Shown: positions 7,932 through 14,462 of the stretch, one piece after another
Layout: every line of letters starts with the position of its first letter
Position numbering within the stretch: position 1 is the stretch's first letter
Source: Syntrophaceae bacterium UBA2192
GTDB taxonomy: Bacteria > Desulfobacterota > Syntrophia > Syntrophales > UBA2192
DNA length: 25,361 bases
Reading direction: 5' to 3'
Assembly: GCA_002327315.1 (NCBI GenBank)
Contig: DCVI01000032.1
Location: forward strand, 1-25,361
Notes under the pieces: generated by a model
The model's input: only the letters and a program-made list of their open reading frames with translations
Database searches by the model: none
Told to the model about the DNA's origin: nothing
Translations under genes and position numbers: made by a program

Positions 7932-7968
7932 CTCGCCTCGTCCCTACCCCCTCGTCCCTAGTCCCTGC
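7932..7968 (-). repeat. Heptamer tandem array overlapping a stop codon
   Basis: On the minus strand five 7-nt units of the form NNAGGGA, such as CTAGGGA and GTAGGGA, alternating with CGAGGGG-type units. The array begins at the TAG stop codon of the NrdG-like gene. It is unrelated in sequence to the other arrays but built the same way. Confidence 0.7.
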
Positions 7969-8657
7969 TACCGGTGTGTTGCCTTTTCCACGATAGCGGC
8001 GAGTTTCTCGACGATCGCCTTCAGCTCGCCGTCGCTGTAAGACGATTCATGGATGTAGCTCCGGTCCAGCGTCTTCGTCGGGACGAATTTCTGGAGCACG
8101 AATCGCTTTGCGCCGGGGACAAGCCTCCCGATCTCCTCGAGGTCTTCCGGGGCGAGCAGTGACTTGACGGCCGTCGTCCGGAACTCATAATCGACGCCGG
8201 AGCCCATGATGAGGGAGATGCTTTTGAGAATCCGCTGGCCGTCCGTCTTCGTCTTCGTCACCTCGCTGTAACGCTGCAGGGGCGCCTTGATGTCCATGGC
8301 CACGTAATCCACGAGCTTGCGGCCGAGCATTTCCTCGAGCACATCGGGAAGGGCCCCGTTTGTGTCGAGCTTGATCCGGTAGCCCATTGCCTTGAGGTGG
8401 ATGATGAAGGGGGTCAGCTCGGGCTGCAGGGTCGGCTCGCCCCCCGTGATGACGACGGCATCGAGACGCCCCTTGCGCTTCTCGAGAAACGTGAGGATCT
8501 CCGCCTCCGGGCTCAGGCCCTCGAAGCGCTCCGGGTCCACCAGCTCGGGGTTGTGGCAGAAGGGGCAGCGGAAATTGCAGCCCTGGGTGAACACGACAGC
8601 GCTGATCCTGCCGGGATAGTCGATGAGGGAGACTTTCTGGAATCCGCCGATCTTCAT
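7968..8657 (-). CDS. nrdG: Anaerobic ribonucleoside-triphosphate reductase activating protein (radical SAM, NrdG2 type)
   Basis: 229-residue cytoplasmic radical SAM enzyme. The [4Fe-4S] cluster motif CNFRCPFC (C27, C31, C34) follows FQKVSLIDYPGRISAVVFTQ, which is characteristic of the NrdG2 branch. VVITGGEPTLQ is the GGEP SAM-binding motif, and YVAMDIKAPL is also conserved. It would generate the glycyl radical on the class III reductase NrdD. NrdD is not in the window, so activation of another glycyl-radical enzyme cannot be excluded. ATG 8657 begins the conserved region; a TTG at 8681 would start inside an octamer array. It is 33 bp downstream of the small membrane protein gene and is probably co-transcribed with it. 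Confidence 0.9.
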   Translation of the reverse strand: MKIGGFQKVSLIDYPGRISAVVFTQGCNFRCPFCHNPELVDPERFEGLSPEAEILTFLEKRKGRLDAVVITGGEPTLQPELTPFIIHLKAMGYRIKLDTNGALPDVLEEMLGRKLVDYVAMDIKAPLQRYSEVTKTKTDGQRILKSISLIMGSGVDYEFRTTAVKSLLAPEDLEEIGRLVPGAKRFVLQKFVPTKTLDRSYIHESSYSDGELKAIVEKLAAIVEKATHR

Positions 8658-8672
8658 CTTTTCTTTCTCTTT

Positions 8673-8700
8673 CCTTATCAACTTCTCAACTTATAAACTT
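8673..8700 (-). repeat. Octamer tandem array between two minus-strand genes
   Basis: Three and a half 8-nt units of the form AAGTTKAK on the minus strand (AAGTTTAT, AAGTTGAG, AAGTTGAT). The array contains the TAA stop of the upstream gene (8691-8693) and runs into the nrdG leader. Confidence 0.65.
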
Positions 8701-9005
8701 TTCTTCCTGTTCATCTGTCTCTGCTTGAGCCAGTGAATCAGCCCCGTCATCAGGACGGCGCCGATCGCCTTCCCCAGGATGGCAATCCCCACGTGCGGTG
8801 TCGGGAAGGAGAACAGCTTCCCGTCGGGATAGAACCAGGCCATCGCGATGAAGAGCACGCTGACCATGGCGGCCCCGGCGATCATGGCGTGGTCGAGCCT
8901 CTCCACGGACCAGCCGCAAATGCCGCTGATCAGCCACTGGATCGGGTCGAGGAAGCCCGAGACGGTGTAGTAGGCCAGGGCCGTAAAGAGGTTCGGGCTG
9001 TCCAT
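8691..9005 (-). CDS. Small integral membrane protein, unknown family
   Basis: 104 residues with three hydrophobic segments, at about 8-30, 40-60 and 73-92, and a basic C-terminus (KQRQMNRKKSL). I do not recognise the family. The start at 9005 is decided by the Shine-Dalgarno site AAGGAG 9 nt upstream. The earlier ATG at 9014 would touch that site and is unlikely. It lies between the CBU_0592-like gene and nrdG in a run of same-strand genes with gaps of 15-35 bp, suggesting one operon. The context does not reveal a function. Confidence 0.7.
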   Translation of the reverse strand: MDSPNLFTALAYYTVSGFLDPIQWLISGICGWSVERLDHAMIAGAAMVSVLFIAMAWFYPDGKLFSFPTPHVGIAILGKAIGAVLMTGLIHWLKQRQMNRKKSL

Positions 9006-9020
9006 GGGACGCATCTCCTT

Positions 9021-9275
9021 TCAGGATGCCTGCGCGTGAGGCATGCGGACCCGCCTCACGAGGGCCGCCGCGGCCACAAGGCACCAGACGGCCTCGAGGA
9101 CGACGAAGGGCATGAAGGCGATGATCCACGAGGACCAGCACGCAAGCCCCGCGCCTGCGATGTTCATCCCGATGTAGGCGAAACCGTCCTGGGAGATGAA
9201 TTTGAAAAGGCTCAGAAAAAAAGCGAGGAGCAGCAGGGCCACTCCCAGCGATCCGATGAATGTCGGCGCGTCCAT
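9021..9275 (-). CDS. CBU_0592-like small membrane protein
   Basis: 84 residues with two or three hydrophobic helices. The pattern FIGSLGVALLLLAFFLSLF, then AYIGMNIAGAGLACWSSW and PFVVLEAVWCLVAAAALVR, matches the CBU_0592-like domain as I remember it. These proteins resemble a half-SWEET or small transporter unit, but no substrate is known. It sits 15 bp upstream of the next membrane protein gene and 21 bp downstream of the secreted-protein gene. Confidence 0.75.
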   Translation of the reverse strand: MDAPTFIGSLGVALLLLAFFLSLFKFISQDGFAYIGMNIAGAGLACWSSWIIAFMPFVVLEAVWCLVAAAALVRRVRMPHAQAS

Positions 9276-9296
9276 GATGACACCTCTCCGCCCCCC

Positions 9297-9788
9297 TTAC
9301 ATCTCCTTCACGGTCAGATTGACGGAGCCCGTGTGCGACGTGTCGGGCCGGGGCTTTCCCTTTTCATCGACCAGGGGCTGACTCTCCAACGTGAGGAGGG
9401 TTGCCGTAACCGATTTGCGTCCCGATTCGTCGAAGCGGGCCATGAAGGTCCGCTCCCATTTCTTTCCGGGCTCGATGGCCTGGACCCTGTAGAAGCGGGG
9501 TTCGCCCGCCTTCTTGCCCGTCTCCACGTATTGGAGCCGGACAGGCTCGGATTTCTCCTTGCCGTAGTTCTCCACGGTTACGGTGACGTTGATCCGCTTT
9601 CCCTTTCGCACAACATGGGAGGCTGTGCCTTCGAGGTTGATCTTCTTTTCCGATTCCTGGGTGAAGAAGGGCCCCACCTTGACCTTGAGCTTGTCGTTTT
9701 CGGGTCCCGCCTCGGCAACCTGGACAAAGGCGGCAATTCCGATGAGGCAAACCCCGGTAAGAATGAGGATGAGCAGCTCTCTTCGCAT
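9297..9788 (-). CDS. Exported protein with a predicted beta-sandwich (CARDB-like) domain
   Basis: 163 residues. A signal peptide occupies about residues 1-27 (ILILTGVCLIGIAAFVQ, cut near AEA-GP). The rest alternates short strands: KRINVTVTVENYGKEKSEPV is typical of Ig-like or CARDB modules that carry a 'new, non-repeating pairing' edge, and SVNLTVKEM closes the domain. No catalytic motif is visible. GGAGGAAGCC precedes the ATG at 9788. As first gene of the minus-strand run down to nrdG, it may carry the operon promoter. Function unknown; the fold assignment is inference. Confidence 0.65.
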   Translation of the reverse strand: MRRELLILILTGVCLIGIAAFVQVAEAGPENDKLKVKVGPFFTQESEKKINLEGTASHVVRKGKRINVTVTVENYGKEKSEPVRLQYVETGKKAGEPRFYRVQAIEPGKKWERTFMARFDESGRKSVTATLLTLESQPLVDEKGKPRPDTSHTGSVNLTVKEM

Positions 9789-9988
9789 GGCTTCCTCCCG
9801 AACGGGACGTTGAAGATAATTAATCTACAGGGAACAAGGTGGAGGGTCAATAGCGGAAAACGCTGCCGCCTGTGCCAGTCCCGCCTCGGGTGACGAGAGA
9901 ACGCAGTATCGGGATTTCAAGAAATATCCGTTGCATAATCGTCGCCATCCCCTGTAATCTACCAACAGCTTTGTAGTGGGAGGTCAGC

Positions 9989-10339
9989 ATGAAGATAACA
10001 GGTCTCGATAAGATCGAAAAGGTAAAGATGACGATGGAAGGGGCGAAGGACGTCCTGAAGCAGGTGCCCCTGTCGAAAAACGACGGCGTCCCCAATTTCT
10101 CCTTCCGGGTATTCACGATCCTGGCCGGCGGCCACACGCCTTACCACACCCACAGCGTGGAGCACATGAACTACATCATCGAGGGCGAGGGATTCGTGGT
10201 GGACGAGGCCGGCGGGGAGCGCCCCGTGAAGAAGGGTGAATTCGTCTTGGTGCTGCCCGACGAGAAGCACCAGTACAAAAACGCCTCGGCCAAAAACCCC
10301 ATGGTCATGATCTGCGCCGTACCCAAGGAATACGAGTAA
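9989..10339 (+). CDS. Single-domain cupin protein
   Basis: 116 residues, one conserved beta-barrel. Cupin motif 1 is GGHTPYHTHSVEHMNYIIEG with H53, H55 and a Glu at 58. Motif 2 is KKGEFVLVLPDEKHQYKN with H94. All four usual metal ligands are present, so a metal-binding enzyme or sensor is likely. Substrate unknown. TGGGAGGTCAGC precedes the ATG. It is flanked by an intrinsic terminator and an octamer inverted repeat at its 3' side and appears monocistronic. Confidence 0.88.
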   Translation: MKITGLDKIEKVKMTMEGAKDVLKQVPLSKNDGVPNFSFRVFTILAGGHTPYHTHSVEHMNYIIEGEGFVVDEAGGERPVKKGEFVLVLPDEKHQYKNASAKNPMVMICAVPKEYE

Positions 10340-10361
10340 GACGACGCGGTTTGCTCAAACG

Positions 10362-10399
10362 AAAAAGACCAGGCCACCGTTGGCCGGGCCTTGCTTTTT
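10362..10399 (+). terminator. Intrinsic terminator after the cupin gene
   Basis: AAAAAG, then an imperfect CC(A)GGCC / GGCC(G)GG stem around ACCGTT, then CTTTTT. It begins about 22 nt after the cupin stop. The flanking A- and T-runs allow two-way action. Confidence 0.75.
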
Positions 10400-10435
10400 C
10401 GGGGCAATACGCTGTTGACCGGGGGTGGTGCCGGT

Positions 10436-10550
10436 GCGTCGGTGAAGGTAAGAAGGTGAGAGGGTAAGAACGTTGGATGAGCCGGAAACCCGATTCACGC
10501 CCCCTGCTTCTCCAACCTTCTCACCTTCAGACCCCCTTACCCTCTGACGC
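10436..10550. repeat. Octamer inverted repeat between convergent genes
   Basis: Arms at 10436-10477 and 10511-10550 are imperfect reverse complements (both start GCGTC and end TTGGA when read inward). Each arm consists of 8-nt units of the form GGTRAGAA or AGGTGAGA. It lies between the ends of the convergent cupin and hydrolase genes, the same setting as the heptamer hairpin at 3782. Confidence 0.75.
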
Positions 10551-10564
10551 AAGGGCGCCTCACG

Positions 10565-11665
10565 TTACTTGACCGCGCTTTTTCCTTCCCGCTGCGCCTC
10601 CTTGGCAGGCTGTCGGTTGCCGAGGAACACGAGCAGCTCCTGGATGAAGGCCGCGCGCCCCTTCTCCGGCCGGTCGAGGTGGAGGAAGTGCGTGGCGTCG
10701 TGAATCACGACGAACTGTTTTTGCGGCGCATTGACGAGATCCGCATGCAGGGCCTTCAGGTCTTCCGGCCGCGACCAGTCATCGAGGGTCCCCCGCACAT
10801 AGAGCGTCGGCACGAGGATTTCCTTCGCGTCCCAGAATTTCTTTCCCTGCGACATCTCGAAGTGCTCCTTGCGGAAGGCAGACGGGATGCGCACGCCGGG
10901 CGGCGTGCGCGTATTCGCCGTTGCGTCGCCGGCAAGCGCCAGCTTCACGTAGGCCACGGCAACCCGGGGGTCGCGCCACTGCGATTTGTCCCCGCCGGGG
11001 ATTTCCCCGTCCCAGTCGGCCATGAGCCCTCTTGCATCGGCCAGGAAGAAGGCGCCGGCCCCGGGGTTGAACACTCCGGGGCTCCTCGGGTCCGCGAAGG
11101 CTTTGCCGGGCTTCCAGGGCGCCTTGACGCCGTACATGGCGTTGAGCAGGACCAGGTGGCTCACCTTGCCGCTGTTCTTCGTTGCGTACTGGGCGGCCCA
11201 GTTCCCGCCCGCGCCGAGGCCCACGAGGGCCGCCTTGCTTTCCCTGCTGCGGCGCAGGATCCAGTCCACGACGGCCGAGATGTCCTTCACGGCTTCGTCG
11301 GAGCTTACCGCAGGCGGCGCCTTCGCATCCGTCGAATCCAGGGCTGCCGGCTTTGTGGAGTTGCCGAAACCGCGCACGTCCATCATATAGACGATGTGGC
11401 CCACGCTGGCGATATCCTCGGCCAGGGAGTAATTCGGAACCGTGGGGTCGAAGTTGGGAAGGCTCCCCGGGCCGCCCCCGTGGACGAGGAGCACGGGGGT
11501 CCCCACCTCTTCCTTCATGGAGGCCCTGATTTCACGGACAAAGATCCGTATGCCGGGTTCGCTGTCCACCCACGCGTCGGCGCGGAAGAAGGCGGCCGCA
11601 TCGCCTGCCGCCCACAGCCCCTGGATTGCCGTTATGGCCAGGATCATCAAGATCAGCCGCCGCAT
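10565..11665 (-). CDS. Exported alpha/beta-hydrolase-fold protein lacking the nucleophile serine
   Basis: 366 residues with a signal peptide (MRRLILMILAITAIQGLW, cut near GDAAA). The fold is clear: VLLVHGGGPGS is the HGGGPG oxyanion segment, MMDVRGFGNSTKP follows, an acidic residue lies in VRGTLDDWSRP (295/296), and H326 is in HDATHFLHLDRP. The nucleophile elbow, normally GxSxG, reads VGLGAGG, so residue 151 is Gly (codon GGC) where Ser is expected. The protein may therefore be catalytically inactive, a binding protein, or use another residue. ATG 11665 has AAGGA 7 nt upstream; ATG 11707 would add 14 residues ahead of the signal peptide. Downstream neighbour of the pirin gene on the same strand. 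Confidence 0.8.
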   Translation of the reverse strand: MRRLILMILAITAIQGLWAAGDAAAFFRADAWVDSEPGIRIFVREIRASMKEEVGTPVLLVHGGGPGSLPNFDPTVPNYSLAEDIASVGHIVYMMDVRGFGNSTKPAALDSTDAKAPPAVSSDEAVKDISAVVDWILRRSRESKAALVGLGAGGNWAAQYATKNSGKVSHLVLLNAMYGVKAPWKPGKAFADPRSPGVFNPGAGAFFLADARGLMADWDGEIPGGDKSQWRDPRVAVAYVKLALAGDATANTRTPPGVRIPSAFRKEHFEMSQGKKFWDAKEILVPTLYVRGTLDDWSRPEDLKALHADLVNAPQKQFVVIHDATHFLHLDRPEKGRAAFIQELLVFLGNRQPAKEAQREGKSAVK

Positions 11666-11756
11666 CGTCGTTTCCTTTCCCCACGTTTCTTGCGTAAAAT
11701 ACATCATCGGTAAATCGCGGGTATCACATTACCTATCGGCACGGGCGGTGCAATTC

Positions 11757-12698
11757 TCAAGCCCCTTTTGCGCCGCGCCGCGGCGGTTCCCCGTGTTTGA
11801 TGAACGTCCCCCGCCGGAACTCGTCGAAGGCGACCCGCAACTCCTCCTGTGTGTTCATGACGATGGGCCCGTACCAGGCCACGGGCTCTCCGATGGGCCT
11901 GCCGGACACCAGAAGGAACCGGACGGGATCGTCTTCGGTCGTGACGGTAATGGCATTCCCTCTTCGTTCGTAGACAACGAGGCCTTCGCGTCCCACCAGG
12001 CACGGTCTTTCGATATCGAAATAGTTGGCGCCGACCGCCTCGCGGCCGTAGGCGTCGCGCCCCTCGTCGAAGTAGGCCTGCCCCTCGATCACGTAGGCAA
12101 GGGCCGTGTGGCCCACCTGTACGGGGTGGGTGAAGGCGGTTTTAGCCGGCATGGACACGTCGAGGTACTCGGGCTCGGTGACGATGTCCCGGACCGGGCC
12201 GATCACCTTGCCCATGGTGCCGCAGATGACCCGGACCCTGGTTCCGCCGTCCAGGGTCACCTCGGGAATCTCCTTTTTCTTTACCTCCCGGTAGCGGGGA
12301 TCCATCATCTTGTGAGATTTCGGCAGATTTGCCCAGAGCTGAAAGCCCCCCATGCGTCCTTTCGGGTTGCCTTTCGGCATCTCCTGGTGGATGATTCCGC
12401 TTCCCGCCGTCATCCACTGCACGTCTCCGGGCTCGATGACCCCCTTATTCTTCATGCTGTCCCCGTGCTCCACCCGGCCCTCCAGGACGTAGGTGATCGT
12501 CTCGATACCCCGATGCGGGTGCTAGGGAAATCCGAGAATGTACTTCGAGGGATCGTCGCCGCGGAAGTCGTCGAGCAGCAGGAAGGGGTCGAGCCCCGGC
12601 ACCTCGTTGAAGCCGAAGGCCCGCTTGAGGTGCACCCCCGCCCCCTCGATCGTCGGCTTGCTTTTCAGGACTTTGCGTATGCTCCGGTATTTTGCCAT
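11757..12698 (-). pseudogene. Pirin family gene interrupted by one in-frame TAG
   Basis: Full-length pirin (313 codons including the stop) except for TAG at codon 59 (12522-12524). The N-terminal part starts MAKYRSIRKVLKSKPTIEGA behind an AGGAGG site. The stop falls immediately before HPHRGIETITYVLEG, where many bacterial pirins have Trp (FPWHPHRG), so one G-to-A change would explain it. After the stop the reading frame stays open for 254 codons. It keeps the metal ligands H60, H62, H104 and E106 (IIHQEMP) and the second cupin barrel. Truncation at codon 59 would remove all ligands. Pirins are bicupin iron proteins, some with quercetinase activity. Either a recent nonsense mutation, a sequencing error or TAG read-through. 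TAG also ends normal genes here (13505, 14463), which argues against general recoding. Confidence 0.85.
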
Positions 12699-12867
12699 CA
12701 CACACCTCCTTCTCTGTGGCCGGACGGCCGGTGACTGCCGGTCCCAGTCCTCCGGGGATGAATAATTAAGAATTATAACATGATACGGATCCAAGGCAAG
12801 CCGCTTGTCGGTGTTCCCGATTTAACTGCCTGTAATCATTTGCTTATTATGAAAATCAAGGCGGGGC

Positions 12868-12896
12868 TTGCGGGATGCGCACCCGATCGTTATGAT
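12868..12896 (+). promoter_or_regulatory. Possible sigma-70 promoter for the C39-like gene
   Basis: TTGCGG, a 17-nt spacer, then TATGAT. The predicted start of transcription is near 12903, about 75 nt before the ATG at 12980. It fits by position and spacing only. Confidence 0.45.
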
Positions 12897-12979
12897 ATAG
12901 GCCGTAAATGACAGGGCCATCTGCGGGGCCGGCATCTATCCCCTGCGCGCCTGCCGGACCCGAGAGGAGAGAAACCCCC

Positions 12980-13507
12980 ATGATCCTGCACCCCTATCCG
13001 ACCGTCACGCAAAAAACCAGGGATGACTGCGGTGCGGCGATCGTTTCGTCCATCCTGCGCAAGCACAACATCAAGCACCAGTACACCCGCCTGTGCAAAG
13101 AGCTGAACGTGAACAACGCGACCGGGACGGAAGAGGCGGACATCATGAATTTTCTCAACGGCAAGGGGTTCCGCGTCTGGATGACCTACGACATGACGGT
13201 CGATTCGCTCGTGAATTTCATCGACACCGAAATCCCGGTCGTACTGATCATCCAGGCCTGGAGCCGCAGCAAGCGGGAGGATAAATACGAAAGCTTCGCA
13301 AACTACGGCCACTACGTGCTGGCCATCGGCCACGACGACAACCGGGTCATCTTCATGGATTCCGGACTTCCCTTCGGCAACTACGGGTACCTGACGAAGG
13401 AGGAACTCGAGAAGCGCTGGTATTACGTCACGGAGGACAACCGGAAATTGCGGGTCGGCATCGTCGTCGAACCCCCCAAGAAGAACAACCTCGTGCACAT
13501 CCGATAG
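12980..13507 (+). CDS. C39-like (papain-fold) peptidase domain protein
   Basis: 175 residues with the C39 catalytic layout: Q11 and C17 in QKTRDDCGAAIVSSIL, H111 in ANYGHYVLAIGHDD, and D127 in VIFMDSGL. These give a complete oxyanion Gln, nucleophile Cys, His and Asp. C39 domains cut double-glycine leaders when fused to ABC exporters. This stand-alone cytoplasmic form has no exporter or leader peptide nearby, so its substrate is unknown. ATG 12980 is chosen because AGGAG lies 10 nt upstream and the catalytic Gln is close to the N-terminus; a start at 12908 would add 24 low-complexity residues. It ends in TAG. Confidence 0.8.
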   Translation: MILHPYPTVTQKTRDDCGAAIVSSILRKHNIKHQYTRLCKELNVNNATGTEEADIMNFLNGKGFRVWMTYDMTVDSLVNFIDTEIPVVLIIQAWSRSKREDKYESFANYGHYVLAIGHDDNRVIFMDSGLPFGNYGYLTKEELEKRWYYVTEDNRKLRVGIVVEPPKKNNLVHIR

Positions 13508-13660
13508 GCAGCCCTTCGAAGCGTAAGGGTGTCGTTACAAGCCCGGTTGCAGGCAGGGAAATCAGAAGCAAAAGTGGCGGGTTCGGGAACTCTTGGGGCT
13601 AAAGATTTCATGGCAAGATGTCGATTGGATACTGTAGATATCTCTTTTTATTTTCATCCA

Positions 13661-13735
13661 GATAGCCTGAAAGGCAACAAAAGAGCCGGGCGCAAAGCCA
13701 CCGAACTTCATCCGGGACATTGCCTGATCAGGTGA
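13661..13735 (+). promoter_or_regulatory. Structured leader resembling a degenerate c-di-GMP-I (GEMM) riboswitch
   Basis: Upstream of the DnaJ-domain gene, GGCAA near 13673 can pair with TTGCC near 13719. An outer CCTGA/TCAGG pair closes the element. Inside lies GGGCGCAAAGCCACC followed by CCGGGACATTGCC, similar to the conserved GCAAAGCC and CCGGGTTGCC segments of GEMM RNAs. The usual P1b hairpin with a GNRA loop is missing and the P2 arm is very short. It may be a decayed riboswitch or a chance similarity. Confidence 0.25.
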
Positions 13736-13800
13736 CAGAGAACTGAAGTCAAGCAGTCTGATGCGACAAATAGCCCAGGCGTTCCGCAAGGGAGGTTCTC

Positions 13801-14436
13801 GTGAGTGAAAATGGTTTTGTCGATTACTACGAGTTGCTGCAGCTGAGTTCCAATGCCGACAACGACACCTTGGAGCGCGTCTTCCGGCATCTCGCAAAAA
13901 AATTTCATCCCGACAACCCGGAAACCGCGAATCCCGACCGGTTCCGTGAAATTGTGGAAGCACACCGGACGCTCACCGACCCCCAGACCCGTGCCGGTTA
14001 CGACGTCAAGTACCAGGAATACTGGAACCGCAAGTGGAAGCTTGCCTCCGAGGCAAGCGACGGCACCGCGTTCGGGGACGACCGGGAAGTCCGAGCGAGC
14101 CTGCTCTCGATCCTGTATGTCCAGCGGCGGCGCGACCCGAAAAAACCGGGAATGGGCGATTACGAGATGGCCCGCCTGATCGGCAAGCCGTAAGAACTGG
14201 TGGAATTTCACCTGTGGTACCTGAAGACCAAGGGTTGGGTGGAGCGCCTCGATACGGGACTGCTGGCGATCGGCGTCGCCGGGGTCGACCAGGTCGAGCA
14301 GAGCCGGCTGCGGCTCCGGGAAGATCGTCTGCTCACGGCTGACGGTTTTACTCCCGAGGATGCTGACGGAAGGCCGATGCGCTCCGGCAAAGCGGATTTG
14401 CTTGTGTTTCCCAAAGGGACTGATTTCAAGCAATGA
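13801..14436 (+). pseudogene. DnaJ-domain protein gene interrupted by one in-frame TAA
   Basis: An N-terminal J-domain occupies codons 8-65 (VDYYELLQLSSNADN, HPD in FHPDNPE, then EAHRTLTDPQTRAGYD). The coding frame meets TAA at codon 131 (14191-14193) after MARLIGKP. It then stays open to 14436 with ELVEFHLWYLKTKGWVERL and GLLAIGVAGVDQV. This reads as the winged-helix-like C-terminal part that I remember from longer deltaproteobacterial DnaJ-domain proteins (about 200 residues). A GAA-to-TAA change would explain the stop. The truncated 130-residue product would keep the HPD motif and could still stimulate DnaK. Alternatively the second half is translated from GTG 14200. The start is GTG 13801 behind AAGGGAGGTTCTC. 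No sequence error can be excluded. Confidence 0.75.
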
Positions 14437-14462
14437 TATTCAATGCTTTTCTTTCCTCTGGC

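Noticed and set aside
12522..12524. General recoding of TAG as a sense codon
   Set aside because: Several intact genes in the window (nrdG at 7968, the C39-like gene, the beta-lactamase-fold gene, the rhodanese) end in TAG at sensible places.
13529..13735. 68-codon open frame upstream of the DnaJ-domain gene
   Set aside because: GTG-started, no Shine-Dalgarno site, composition and content not protein-like, and overlaps the structured leader.
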